A stretch of DNA of 24,763 nt from a virus: positions 1 through 24,763 of the IMG/VR virus record IMGVR_UViG_3300030107_006751, one strand, 5' to 3'. Under the pieces are notes generated by a model, which saw only the letters and a program-made list of their open reading frames with translations, ran no database searches and was not told the DNA's origin. The position numbers and the translations under genes are program-made. Positions 16,396-23,697 of this stretch are shown here, piece after piece; the stretch's first letter is position 1, and each line of letters starts with the position of its first letter.

Positions 16396-17140
16396 CTTTC
16401 TCCACTTTTTCTAAAAGTGAGCTAAACTCATCAGGAGTAGATGCTTGATTATAAAACCAAAAAGCTAAAACTGTTGTGACTTTTTGAACTAACTTACCAT
16501 AAAAATCAGATGCCTCCTCCTCCTTCAAGTAATAATCTTCAAGTTTATCTTCAAAGTCTATGCCTTTAAAATAAGCTTCTGGTTCATCTTCACCCTCTTG
16601 TTGAAGATGCGTTAACATTAGAGTATACCAAAGAAGAAGACGATTTTGCGCTTTTATATCAGCCGTATGATCAAAGATGGTTTGCATTGAACTCTCAGCG
16701 TCCACCATTTGTTTTTTGCCTTTTACAATTTCATCTTTAAGTTCCTCTATACGTTTCTCTTCTTCTTTAGTCTTTTTTTCTGAGCTTTCTAATCTGATGT
16801 ATTCATTCTGCAAATCAAAAACTTTTTTGTAAATTTTGTAGTAATCTCTAGACTCTCCCTCAGTAAAAACGCCACCTGTATCGCTATACTTTTTAAATAT
16901 CATAGCTTTTGTGAGTATGCCTTTTTTAATACACCTACTCATTTCAACAGAGTATTCTAATTCAGCTTCTTCTAACTCGCGCCTTGATGGTCTTTTTAGA
17001 CGAACTTGAACTGGGACTTTTTCTTTAACTTTTTTAGTTACAGTGGTCTCCTCACCAGTTTTTTTGTTTTTGCGCGTGTGGGTTTTCTCCACTTCTTTCT
17101 CTTCTTCTAGAGAAAACGAATATAATTCTTTAAATTCCAT
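16385..17140 (-). CDS. Probable tail assembly chaperone, first of a pair
   Basis: This 251-residue protein is rich in Lys and Glu. It starts MEFKELYSFSLEEEKEVEK and has VPVQVRLKRPSRRELEEAEL followed by EYSVEMSRCIKKGILTKAMI (about 45-82). A long helical charged region follows (110-150), then a hydrophobic helix with NRLLLWYTLMLTHLQ (about 167-181). The order 'basic strand, RPSR, long helices' recalls tail assembly chaperones of marine phages. Such proteins bind the tape measure while the tube polymerises. A good ribosome binding site (AAGGA) precedes the ATG at 17140. The next gene overlaps by 11 bases and lies in the +1 frame; no classical -1 slippery heptamer is seen, so the two are probably made separately. 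Confidence 0.5.
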   Translation of the reverse strand: MEFKELYSFSLEEEKEVEKTHTRKNKKTGEETTVTKKVKEKVPVQVRLKRPSRRELEEAELEYSVEMSRCIKKGILTKAMIFKKYSDTGGVFTEGESRDYYKIYKKVFDLQNEYIRLESSEKKTKEEEKRIEELKDEIVKGKKQMVDAESSMQTIFDHTADIKAQNRLLLWYTLMLTHLQQEGEDEPEAYFKGIDFEDKLEDYYLKEEEASDFYGKLVQKVTTVLAFWFYNQASTPDEFSSLLEKVEKGEI

Positions 17141-17151
17141 AGCCTTTTTCC

Positions 17152-17439
17152 TTATTTAAAAATAAAACTTACAGTATAATTATCTAACCCAGAGTCAAAA
17201 TTTCTAATAGATTCATTGCCGATATCTAAGATTCTTTTTCTAATCCAGCTAACTTTTTCTGGGGTAAAGTGATTAGCAGTATTAATAATTTTGTGATGTT
17301 CCTCTGGTATGTTGTCGTAAAGCTTTTGATAATGAAAATCATGATCAGCTTTCATGTCCTCAAGCATTCCAAGCATTGTTTTGAAAAGCCTAGAAATTTG
17401 CTCGTTTGAATCCTTGCTCAACTTTTTTTTTGCATCCAT
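17152..17439 (-). CDS. Small protein of unknown function, first gene of the tail unit
   Basis: The 95-residue protein is not recognised. It is predicted to be mainly helical: a basic N-terminus (MDAKKKLSKDSNEQISRLF), KTMLGMLEDMKADHDFHYQK, then HHKIINTANHFTPEKVSWIR and a final strand-like YTVSFIFK. It has no membrane segment and no cysteine. Its ATG is preceded by AGGATTAAGG, a usable ribosome binding site, and by a sigma-70-like promoter in the 45-base divergent gap. It lies 11 bases upstream of the first chaperone-like gene, so a tail assembly role is plausible but unproven. Confidence 0.6.
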   Translation of the reverse strand: MDAKKKLSKDSNEQISRLFKTMLGMLEDMKADHDFHYQKLYDNIPEEHHKIINTANHFTPEKVSWIRKRILDIGNESIRNFDSGLDNYTVSFIFK

Positions 17440-17455
17440 GCCTTAATCCTATCTT

Positions 17456-17483
17456 ATTATATAAATAAAAGTGTAAAAATCAA
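17456..17483 (-). promoter_or_regulatory. Sigma-70-like promoter for the minus-strand tail unit
   Basis: Read on the minus strand, TTGATT (17483-17478) is followed by 16 bases and TATAAT (17461-17456). Transcription would start near 17449, about 10 bases before the ATG at 17439. The -35 element lies just upstream of the start codon of the divergent plus gene at 17485, so the two transcription units compete for one 45-base region. Confidence 0.55.
17460..17467 (+). promoter_or_regulatory. TATAAATA element upstream of the neck/tube cassette
   Basis: TATAAATA, identical to the T4 late-promoter core, sits 17 bases before the ATG at 17485. No good -35 element is found for this direction. A second copy is in the leader of the sigma-like gene (2629-2636). 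The octamer also occurs by chance inside genes here, for example at 3652, 3801 and 16305, so support is weak. Confidence 0.3.
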
Positions 17484-17484
17484 T

Positions 17485-17952
17485 ATGGCGGGATTTTTAT
17501 CACAGAATCAAATAAATAAGATACGAGCTTTGAATGATACCTTGCACACAACTTTTGCAAGAACTATCACTGTGTATAAGAACGCAAAGACTACATTAAT
17601 AGCATCTAATGATAACTGGAACGCTTTGTATGGAAGAACGAATACAGGATCGGATAGCTCTGTAGAATACAGTATTGCTTCTCAAGAATTTCAAGCTCGT
17701 ATCTACTATGATAACATGGACACATCATACCTAACAGATGATGGACCTGGAGAACAAGCTGGCACACAAAATAAAGTGGTCGCTTCTGATGGAGTTGTGC
17801 GGATAGTTGTCAACGAAGATGGATATAACTATATCAATGAGGCTCGTAGAGTAGAGTTTGATGGCACAAAGTTTTTAATAGAAAGCGATGGAAAACCAAG
17901 GGGTTTAACGTCTAACCAGTTTTATGAGTTTGAACTAAGTCCTGTAGAATAA
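17485..17952 (+). CDS. Probable head-closure (head-tail joining) protein
   Basis: The 155-residue beta-rich protein begins MAGFLSQNQINKIRALNDTL and continues FARTITVYKNAKTT, then a strand pair EFQARIYYDNMD. Two further beta segments follow: GVVRIVVNEDGYNYI and RRVEFDGTKFLIESDGKP. This layout of an N-terminal helix, a small beta-barrel and a dG-x-F-x-x-x-S-D segment resembles head-closure proteins (SPP1 gp16 / HK97 gp9 type), which seal the portal-connector channel and dock the tail. It is the first gene of the plus-strand neck/tail cassette, with a five-base gap to the next gene. The assignment combines shape and position. Confidence 0.45.
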   Translation: MAGFLSQNQINKIRALNDTLHTTFARTITVYKNAKTTLIASNDNWNALYGRTNTGSDSSVEYSIASQEFQARIYYDNMDTSYLTDDGPGEQAGTQNKVVASDGVVRIVVNEDGYNYINEARRVEFDGTKFLIESDGKPRGLTSNQFYEFELSPVE

Positions 17953-17957
17953 CCATA

Positions 17958-18539
17958 ATGGCTAGATTAGATGCAGATGTCAGACAAGCTATTAGGAAAC
18001 AAGCTCCTAAAGTAGCTAAAAAAGATATACGTAAAGAAGTAGAGAAGAGATTTAATAAGGTAAAAGATGAGATGATCGCAGAATTTCTGGCTCATCCTGT
18101 AACAAAAGAAATAGCCTCTGGACCAAATGGCTCTAATACAAGTGGCACGTTAGGTGGCGTTAGTAATCTTTTTGCCTTCATAGGTTTTGATAGTGGAGAT
18201 CAGCCTATACTTCCTATTCTAGAATTACTTAAAAAAACAGATATAATATTTAAGAGAGATTTGAAAGGTAGATTTGTAGGCTCAGAGTTTGAAATTACTT
18301 TACCAACTAGAGAGCAGATTTTTGCTATAACACCTTTACCATATATTGGTGGGCGAAGCTGGTCAGAGGGTATAGAAAGAGGAATATCTGGCTTAGGTTT
18401 CTTGATAAGAAAAAAAGCTGGTAGGTCAGGATCTGCGATACAAACCCGTGTAAAAGTAAGGAAGGGTAAGTTTCAAAATGTTCCTTACATATCCTCTTTA
18501 CTTAACAAATATAATAAAAAATTTAAAGATCTAAAATGA
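17958..18539 (+). CDS. Probable neck / tail-completion protein
   Basis: The 193-residue basic protein has an N-terminal helical region rich in Lys and Arg (VRQAIRKQAPKVAKKDIRKE, then RFNKVKDEMIAEFLAHPVTK). A middle segment reads GGVSNLFAFIGFDSGDQP. A conserved-looking core follows with WSEGIERGISGLGFLIRKKA and a strand TRVKVRKGKF. This recalls the HK97 gp10-type neck or minor tail proteins that link head closure and tail terminator. The next gene starts within its last codons (ATGA overlap at 18536-18539). No catalytic motif is visible. Function is inferred from position in the cassette. Confidence 0.42.
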   Translation: MARLDADVRQAIRKQAPKVAKKDIRKEVEKRFNKVKDEMIAEFLAHPVTKEIASGPNGSNTSGTLGGVSNLFAFIGFDSGDQPILPILELLKKTDIIFKRDLKGRFVGSEFEITLPTREQIFAITPLPYIGGRSWSEGIERGISGLGFLIRKKAGRSGSAIQTRVKVRKGKFQNVPYISSLLNKYNKKFKDLK

Positions 18540-19384
18540 AAGAACAATTCCAACACAAGATAACGAACTCATTCATTTTATGGTTTGACAACTTTTTACT
18601 AACAAAAGGAGAAGCTTTTAGTAATAAAACAGGAACTCTTTTTAATTATACTGATTCTAGACTAGATTCTAGATTCACACCATATGGGAGTGCTTATAAA
18701 CAGTGGGTAACAGACTCTTCAGTAACAGGTGCCACAATACCTTCTGGCGTTTTTATTAATGGAAACTTTTCTGGTCGTGATGATGGTGTAGTTTTAGACT
18801 TTGATAACGGAAGAGCACTAATATCTGGAGATGTAACCACATCGACTGTCACTGGTGAATTTGCTGTTAAAGATTTTAATATTTACCTCACGAATGATAC
18901 AGAAGATGATATAATTGTAGAAAACAAATATGTTGTTAATTCTAGACTACCCTCTATCACAGAGACTAATATAACGCCGTATGATGATGTTGTGCCAGCT
19001 ATATTCATTTCTACAACAAGAGGAGAGAACGCTCCTTATGCTTTAGGAGGATTACAAAATAGTAAAATAAATGTAAACGCTGTGGTCTTAGCAGAAGACA
19101 CTTACGGACTAGATGGTGTTTTATCAATATTTATGGACTCTGTTGATGAGTGTTTCGCAGAGCTGCCGATGAAAGAATATCCAGTAACAGAATTAGGAGA
19201 TCTAAAGGATAACACATATAATTATACAGGCACAGCGGCAGGTTTTGATGGTAACCTAAAATTTTATGTAGATAGGGTAACAACATCTAAACTTACTGAC
19301 AGAGAAAGAAACATATTAGCTAATGAATTATATGTTGGATTTATAGACTTTGACATAAATATGGCTAGGACAAGGTTCAGCTAA
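18536..19384 (+). CDS. Probable tail terminator / tail-completion protein
   Basis: This 282-residue protein immediately precedes the major tail tube gene, the usual place of the tail terminator (lambda gpU / SPP1 gp17), which caps the polymerised tube and docks it to the head. The N-terminus (ITNSFILWFDNFLLTKGEAF) is helical. The C-terminal half has VPAIFISTTRGENAPYALGG followed by GLDGVLSIFMDSVDECFAEL, a helix like those of small terminator rings. At 282 residues it is longer than typical terminators (about 130-170), so it may carry an extra beta domain in residues 45-125. It overlaps the preceding gene by four bases. A gap of 51 bases follows it. Confidence 0.42.
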   Translation: MKEQFQHKITNSFILWFDNFLLTKGEAFSNKTGTLFNYTDSRLDSRFTPYGSAYKQWVTDSSVTGATIPSGVFINGNFSGRDDGVVLDFDNGRALISGDVTTSTVTGEFAVKDFNIYLTNDTEDDIIVENKYVVNSRLPSITETNITPYDDVVPAIFISTTRGENAPYALGGLQNSKINVNAVVLAEDTYGLDGVLSIFMDSVDECFAELPMKEYPVTELGDLKDNTYNYTGTAAGFDGNLKFYVDRVTTSKLTDRERNILANELYVGFIDFDINMARTRFS

Positions 19385-19435
19385 TTTTTCACATTTTACC
19401 TAGAAAACTGTAAACAAGAGAAAGAATCTTTTATC

Positions 19436-20563
19436 ATGGCCAGAAATAGAGTAATTTACCAATCGGAAGCTTTATATGTAGGGCAAGATGCGTCACTTCT
19501 CGCAGCAGTCAACCATAACCAAATCGAGAGAACGCAGAGCGCCAATTTTAGCTATACAATTAACAGGCAGGACATTAACCAGTTTGGAGAACTCGCAAGA
19601 ATTGACTCATTAATTCTCGATCCTCCAACTGTATCGACTGACTTTTCTTATTATTTAACGGACGGTTTTAACGAACAAGCTTTAGGTTTCTTCGTTAATA
19701 CTGGAGCAGCAGGTGTTAATGACGGTCAGTTCGCATCTGGCCATTTAATCGGGAGTTCTGGTCGTAACGTATTTATTGTTACTGGCCCTGAAGGAAAAGA
19801 CCTTAACGGCGCTGGCGCTATTGCATCTGATGACAAAACAATTGGTATCGGTAACTGCTACTTAAGCGACTACAGTGTCGATCTTTCTGTTGGATCTATT
19901 CCAACTGTATCAGTTACAATGGAGGGTGCTAATGTCCGTGCGGACGCAGGTGGTGCCGCAATAGACAACCCAGCAGTTGATCAAGAAGCTGGAACAGCTT
20001 ATGGTGGAGTTGCTCAAGTATTATTACCAGCCCCAGTAACTGGAACTAGCACCGCTGGAATTAGCGCTCTTCGCCCAGGAGATGTTACTGTATCTCTTAC
20101 AGCGTTTGATGGATCTACCGTAGCAGATTTAGCTGGATCTGATGGAGCGCACGTTCAAAGTGTTTCTCTCAGTGTTCCGCTTTCTAGAAGCCCCCTGCAA
20201 AGACTTGGAAGTAGATTCCCATTTGCTCGGGAAGTTGATTTCCCAGTTGAGGTTAGCATGAGTGTTAACGCTTTGGTTAATGAAATCGGAGCAATGCAGT
20301 TAGCCAGTGTTTTAGAGTCTGGCTTCCAAGCAGCCAGTGTTACTGTAAAAGACGAGGATGGAGATCAAGCAGTTAAATATACCTTATCTGGTGCTAAAAT
20401 AGATAGTGAGAGCTTTTCTTCTTCTATCGGATCTAACCAAACAGTTGATCTTACCATTAGCGCACAGATCGGTGGAACTAATGATATAAGCGCTGGATTA
20501 TTCATGGAAGGCGCTAACCGTATTCATAGATCTGGATTTAACGGCAGACCTGGACCAATGTAA
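19436..20563 (+). CDS. Major tail tube protein
   Basis: The 375-residue beta-rich protein forms the hollow tail tube by stacking rings. Evidence is its place between the terminator-like gene and (on the other strand) the chaperone and tape measure genes, and its two tube-like halves. Features include ANFSYTINRQDINQFGELAR (36-55), the signature GNCYLSDYSVDLSVGSIP (139-156), and QSVSLSVPLSRSPLQRLGSR (about 236-255). Gly/Ala/Ser-rich strands fill the rest. Two minor tail proteins at 5433 and 7476 share these features. Codon use is shifted toward C-ending and CGT codons compared with neighbouring genes, as in the capsid gene, suggesting high expression. The leader contains AAGAGAAAGAA, a weak ribosome binding site. 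Confidence 0.75.
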   Translation: MARNRVIYQSEALYVGQDASLLAAVNHNQIERTQSANFSYTINRQDINQFGELARIDSLILDPPTVSTDFSYYLTDGFNEQALGFFVNTGAAGVNDGQFASGHLIGSSGRNVFIVTGPEGKDLNGAGAIASDDKTIGIGNCYLSDYSVDLSVGSIPTVSVTMEGANVRADAGGAAIDNPAVDQEAGTAYGGVAQVLLPAPVTGTSTAGISALRPGDVTVSLTAFDGSTVADLAGSDGAHVQSVSLSVPLSRSPLQRLGSRFPFAREVDFPVEVSMSVNALVNEIGAMQLASVLESGFQAASVTVKDEDGDQAVKYTLSGAKIDSESFSSSIGSNQTVDLTISAQIGGTNDISAGLFMEGANRIHRSGFNGRPGPM

Positions 20564-20814
20564 TGGCACTTAGCGACTTCAATAAAAAGGCCGCGCATCA
20601 TAAAAAGTTTGCAGAAGCTTCACCCACTCCGAAAGGGGTGGGTGAGGCTATTCCTTCAAAAGCTCCTTCTAAGAAACTGAAAGATAGATTCCCTACTATA
20701 TGGGATTTAAAACATCACATAAGTCAATCTAGCCATAAATCTGTGGCTGATTTATGTAGCTCATACGGAGCTAAGGACGCTGGCGATCTGTTAAATTTAT
20801 ATAGAGAGCAGTAA
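20563..20814 (+). CDS. Small basic protein of unknown function after the tail tube
   Basis: The 83-residue protein is coupled to the tube gene by TAATG. The N-terminus is basic (ALSDFNKKAAHHKKFAEASP) and Pro/Lys-rich to about residue 45. The C-terminus is helical (FPTIWDLKHHISQSSHKSVA and LCSSYGAKDAGDLLNLYREQ). It is not recognised; it may be a tail-associated chaperone or minor protein. Codons 19-29 lie in a very stable hairpin. Its TAA is immediately followed by the stop codon of the convergent gene, with no space for a separate terminator. Confidence 0.6.
   Translation: MALSDFNKKAAHHKKFAEASPTPKGVGEAIPSKAPSKKLKDRFPTIWDLKHHISQSSHKSVADLCSSYGAKDAGDLLNLYREQ
20616..20649 (+). other. 15-bp RNA hairpin with GAAA tetraloop inside a coding region
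   Basis: AGCTTCACCCACTCC (20616-20630), loop GAAA (20631-20634), then GGGGTGGGTGAGGCT (20635-20649). All 15 positions pair, with two G-U wobbles at 20619/20646 and 20628/20637. A GNRA loop adds stability. It is about 50 bases after the tail tube stop codon and is GC-rich in an AT-rich region. There is no T-tract behind it, so it is not a classical terminator. Confidence 0.8.
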
Positions 20815-21312
20815 TTAAGTGTAAGTCACATAACTTACTCCACCAACTCCGCTAGAATCTATACCGCCTAACTGTCTAGGCTGCGCTTGGTATATATTAT
20901 ACTGGGCTGCTAATTGTGTGACTCTATCCATACAGTCACTAGCAAGACCTCTGTAGACTTTAGATACTTCATTGCGATTAACGAACGTAACGGCGCTCTC
21001 ACCGTCTCTGAGTGATAAAATGTTGTCACCACTCACGGAAGAGTCTGCAATGCCTCTGAGGGCGTTTCTGGCCTGTTTATTGTAGTAATTAGAAAGGTAT
21101 AACTCTTTGAGCACACTTTGTGCTTCTACATCGATTGCTCCATAACTACCAGTGGCTTCATCGCCAAAAAAATCAGTATACAAATAAGTGTTAACTTGCC
21201 CTAAGTTTTCATTTAGCCAACCGCTAACAGCAGCCACAGTTGCTATACCCGTGTCACTATCAAATTCTGTGACAACTATTCCAGATGCTAGGTCTTCTAA
21301 TACGTTCGGCAT
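20815..21312 (-). CDS. Probable head-tail connector (adaptor) protein
   Basis: The 165-residue, mostly helical protein is encoded two genes after the major capsid protein. It includes VSGWLNENLGQVNTYLYTDF (about 29-48), EAQSVLKELYLSNYYNKQAR (about 63-82) and VYRGLASDCMDRVTQLAAQY (about 118-137). It ends in a Gly/Ser-rich tail. The pattern of four amphipathic helices fits connectors of the HK97 gp6 / SPP1 gp15 type, which form a ring under the portal. GTGTAA lies 9 bases before the ATG and no Shine-Dalgarno is present. Its stop abuts the convergent gene end at 20814. Confidence 0.55.
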   Translation of the reverse strand: MPNVLEDLASGIVVTEFDSDTGIATVAAVSGWLNENLGQVNTYLYTDFFGDEATGSYGAIDVEAQSVLKELYLSNYYNKQARNALRGIADSSVSGDNILSLRDGESAVTFVNRNEVSKVYRGLASDCMDRVTQLAAQYNIYQAQPRQLGGIDSSGVGGVSYVTYT

Positions 21313-21331
21313 GTTATATATTACACAAGCT

Positions 21332-21781
21332 TTAGCTGTTTAACCAATCCATAAGTTCTTTATGTTCAGGATTATTAGGATCTAATTCAAAAGCGGGTTT
21401 TTCTTGAGGCTGTGTAAATCTATTACCTCTGCTTTGATGCCTATGAAATTCCTTAATAATATTATCTTTTAAAGCGTTAGGTTGATAGTAAGGATTGATA
21501 CCAACTTTCCTAGCAAAAGATTGTAAGTCTGCTTTAGTCATTCTACTAAGTTTGCCTTTTAAAATATTTAAATCATTAGTGCCAAAGTTATTGGTTTCAC
21601 CAGTGCCATAAATAACTTCAACTTCTTGTAACACTTCTTGATATCTAGCTGTGCTTGTCTCTCCTTTACTTTTAAGTTCTTCTAGCTCCTCTAAAAGACC
21701 CTTCTTTGCAGGTTGTTCTTGACCAGTAGTGACCTCTTTGTATGGAGCACTTTTCTTTTTACCTGTTTTTTTCTTAGCCAT
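21332..21781 (-). CDS. SAP/HeH-like small protein between capsid and connector genes
   Basis: The 149-residue protein starts with a basic tail (MAKKKTGKKKSAPYKE). A charged helical stretch follows (GLLEELEELKSKGET, then ARYQEVLQEVEVIYG). Residues 87-112 read KLSRMTKADLQSFARKVGIN, then ALKDNIIKEF, resembling the SAP/HeH helix-extended-helix fold that often binds nucleic acid. In phage head modules such domains occur in small proteins next to the capsid gene. The C-terminus ends PEHKELMDWLNS. A sigma-70-like promoter has its -10 six bases before the ATG, so the mRNA may be leaderless. No other ribosome binding site is present. Confidence 0.5.
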   Translation of the reverse strand: MAKKKTGKKKSAPYKEVTTGQEQPAKKGLLEELEELKSKGETSTARYQEVLQEVEVIYGTGETNNFGTNDLNILKGKLSRMTKADLQSFARKVGINPYYQPNALKDNIIKEFHRHQSRGNRFTQPQEKPAFELDPNNPEHKELMDWLNS

Positions 21782-21786
21782 ATACT

Positions 21787-21815
21787 ATTATATACACTTA
21801 ATAAATAAATTACAA
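21787..21815 (-). promoter_or_regulatory. Sigma-70-like promoter beside the capsid terminator, giving a possibly leaderless mRNA
   Basis: On the minus strand TTGTAA (21815-21810) and TATAAT (21792-21787) are separated by 17 bases. The -35 element begins in the T-tract of the capsid terminator. A start 6-7 bases after the -10 would fall on or next to the ATG at 21781, so the message would have almost no leader. Confidence 0.6.
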
Positions 21816-21845
21816 AAAAAAAGCCGCCCCCGCAGGGACGGCTTC
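21812..21845 (-). terminator. Rho-independent terminator after the major capsid gene
   Basis: On the minus strand, AAGCCGTCCC pairs with GGGGCGGCTT around a UGCG loop (10 bp including one G-U pair), directly followed by a run of T. It lies about 20 bases past the capsid stop codon. This would end the abundant capsid message before the SAP-like and connector genes. Confidence 0.9.
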
Positions 21846-21864
21846 TTTTATATTTAAGGTTTGA

Positions 21865-23010
21865 TTACTGACCTTTAATGAGTCCGAGCAGGACGCGATT
21901 GTCGAGAACGATACGGCCCTCTTCGATTTGACCGAAGTAACCGATTTTGTTCTGACGAATGCTATACTGATCATCAGCGACCAGATTCATCTCACTCTGA
22001 CTATCAGGATCAGTAGCAACAACACGCATGAGCGAGTCACGGGTCCGATCAACACCGACGATGATCTCGTCAGATGCACCATCGAACACAGCGGAACGAG
22101 CGCCACCGAAGGTCTTGTAAGCCTGAGAACCAGCAGCGTTGTCAAACAACGTGTTGAACTTCTGGCCTTTACCGAATTCGTTGAATTCTAAGATGTTGAC
22201 ACCCATGAAGCTGTCAAGACCTGCATTCTGATAAAGCTCGTTACGGAGCTGCTCAGGAGCAGGAAGAACAGTAGATTCAGAAGTGTCAGGCACAGCAGTG
22301 GTGTTTACAGGGTTGTAAGCCATTGCACGGATGCTTCCAACAACCTCTGGTGAACAAACGATATCAGTGATACCGCGAGTCCGAGTTGCAGGAGTTCCAC
22401 CAATCCAAGAGGTATTAACCCGCTTTGCAAGAGTCATCAACTTGTTAAAGTCATCAATCAAAACAGTATCAGCAGTTACCGTCCTGAACACCTGCACATC
22501 ACCAGCGAGGGGAGAAGACTTGATGGTAGCGCCAGCAAGAGAACTCATGACAAGAGTAGCAGAAGTGCGATCTTGCTTGAGGAGAATCTCTTGAGCAACG
22601 CGAGTGAAAGTCTTGCTCACAACATCCATGCGGCTTTTAGCAGCATAGCGACGATCAAAGTCAACAGCGGAATCAAGAGTGTAAGTGGCGACCTTCAGCT
22701 CAGAAACAGTCGGAAGAACCTGACTGCTAGGAAGTCCACCAGCATGACTCTGACTCCACACCTTGACGTAATCTTCGTCAGCGATGTCGTAGTAAAGATC
22801 AAGCGGAATGCTTGGGTTATCATCAGCGTCGAACTGAAGCGACTGGAAAAGGCTGCTTACGGTAGGTGCATTGTTGATGACCTCGGCCAAAACTGGTCCG
22901 ATGAATTCAGCAAGTGCCACCTGCGCCTCGTATGCAACATTGCGATTACGAGAAGCCATAGCTTTAATAAGCTCGACTTGTTCGGGAGTTCTTTTTAAAG
23001 TAATTTTCAT
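21865..23010 (-). CDS. Major capsid protein (HK97-fold type)
   Basis: The 381-residue protein builds the icosahedral shell. N-terminal region: VALAEFIGPVLAEVINNAPT, then LFQSLQFDADDNPSIPLDLY. The middle has the E-loop-like and spine-helix area (RYAAKSRMDVVSKTFTRVAQ, about 120-139), with helical segments such as LIDDFNKLMTLAKRV. The P/A-domain-like C-terminal half includes ITDIVCSPEVVGSIRAMAYN, NAGLDSFMGVNILEFNEFGK and DEIIVGVDRTRDSLMRVVAT. Codon use is notably richer in G and C than in neighbouring genes, as expected for the most expressed virion protein. A good ribosome binding site (AAAGGA) is nine bases before the ATG. A terminator follows. It is preceded by the decoration-like gene with a 21-base gap. 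Confidence 0.85.
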   Translation of the reverse strand: MKITLKRTPEQVELIKAMASRNRNVAYEAQVALAEFIGPVLAEVINNAPTVSSLFQSLQFDADDNPSIPLDLYYDIADEDYVKVWSQSHAGGLPSSQVLPTVSELKVATYTLDSAVDFDRRYAAKSRMDVVSKTFTRVAQEILLKQDRTSATLVMSSLAGATIKSSPLAGDVQVFRTVTADTVLIDDFNKLMTLAKRVNTSWIGGTPATRTRGITDIVCSPEVVGSIRAMAYNPVNTTAVPDTSESTVLPAPEQLRNELYQNAGLDSFMGVNILEFNEFGKGQKFNTLFDNAAGSQAYKTFGGARSAVFDGASDEIIVGVDRTRDSLMRVVATDPDSQSEMNLVADDQYSIRQNKIGYFGQIEEGRIVLDNRVLLGLIKGQ

Positions 23011-23031
23011 GTTATAAAGTCCTTTCTTTTA

Positions 23032-23697
23032 TTAGTTACAATCAAACGATACGACGATGTAATTACCAGAGAACTGATCTGTGGTGTTACCCTCGTTAGC
23101 GCGGGTTCCAGTTCCAAGAACGTGACCAAAGACCTTATCCTCGTCTACTAGATCACCTGTGGTAATAGTTGTAGCAGTAACAGTGGAAAAACCAGTGATT
23201 TTACCAGCGTTAGAAGAAAGCTTAATCCTATTTCCTGGGGTGTAGCTAGTGAGAGGCCCGTCAAATGCAGCAGAACTTAAGGTAAAGATACCCTTAGTCG
23301 CGATAGGAACAGCTTGTCCTGGGAGCATCGCTTGGAGTTCCTCTTGCTTCTGTGGGTTATAAAGAAGCTTTTCGCCGTTCTCATCATTTTTAGCGGTTTG
23401 GAAGAGAGTCATGCCGATGCAATGATCCTCGTCAGCAGCGCCTGTAATTTTAAGATTAACTTCAGGATACATCTCCGTAGTTCCAAGGAACGGATAACTG
23501 GTATCACCCAGATAAGAGTTCGTTTGGTAAGTTATTGGATCTGCATCAAAGTTACCGTCAGCGACTTTAACAAAGAGGCCAGCATCGCCAGCCCCTGAGT
23601 CGGTCGTAGCCGTATTAACATCACTCGCAATTACCGAGAAGAGGTTAACGACATCGTGATCAGAATATTGTCTGAATGGTAGAATTCGTAATGCCAT
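23032..23697 (-). CDS. Probable capsid decoration / head structural protein
   Basis: The 221-residue, beta-rich protein has no signal peptide or membrane segment. Residues 1-20 (MALRILPFRQYSDHDVVNLF) are followed by alternating acidic and hydrophobic strands. The segment GQAVPIATKGIFTLSSAAFD and later TPGNRIKLSSNAGKIT resemble small capsid-decorating proteins such as those with a DUF2190-like fold. It lies between the scaffold and the capsid gene, the usual place of decoration proteins, and shares the GC-richer codon use of the capsid gene. The ATG has no Shine-Dalgarno (AACTAAAATC before it). It could instead be another head accessory protein. Confidence 0.5.
   Translation of the reverse strand: MALRILPFRQYSDHDVVNLFSVIASDVNTATTDSGAGDAGLFVKVADGNFDADPITYQTNSYLGDTSYPFLGTTEMYPEVNLKITGAADEDHCIGMTLFQTAKNDENGEKLLYNPQKQEELQAMLPGQAVPIATKGIFTLSSAAFDGPLTSYTPGNRIKLSSNAGKITGFSTVTATTITTGDLVDEDKVFGHVLGTGTRANEGNTTDQFSGNYIVVSFDCN

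Noticed and set aside
16385-16430. Programmed -1 frameshift between the two chaperone-like genes
   Set aside because: The second gene is in the +1 frame and no X-XXY-YYZ heptamer is present (only GAAAAAG); a GGAG site before the GTG start supports separate initiation.
22573-22998. 141-codon plus-strand frame opposite the major capsid gene
   Set aside because: Shadow of a strongly coding, GC-richer minus-strand gene; no domain or ribosome binding site.
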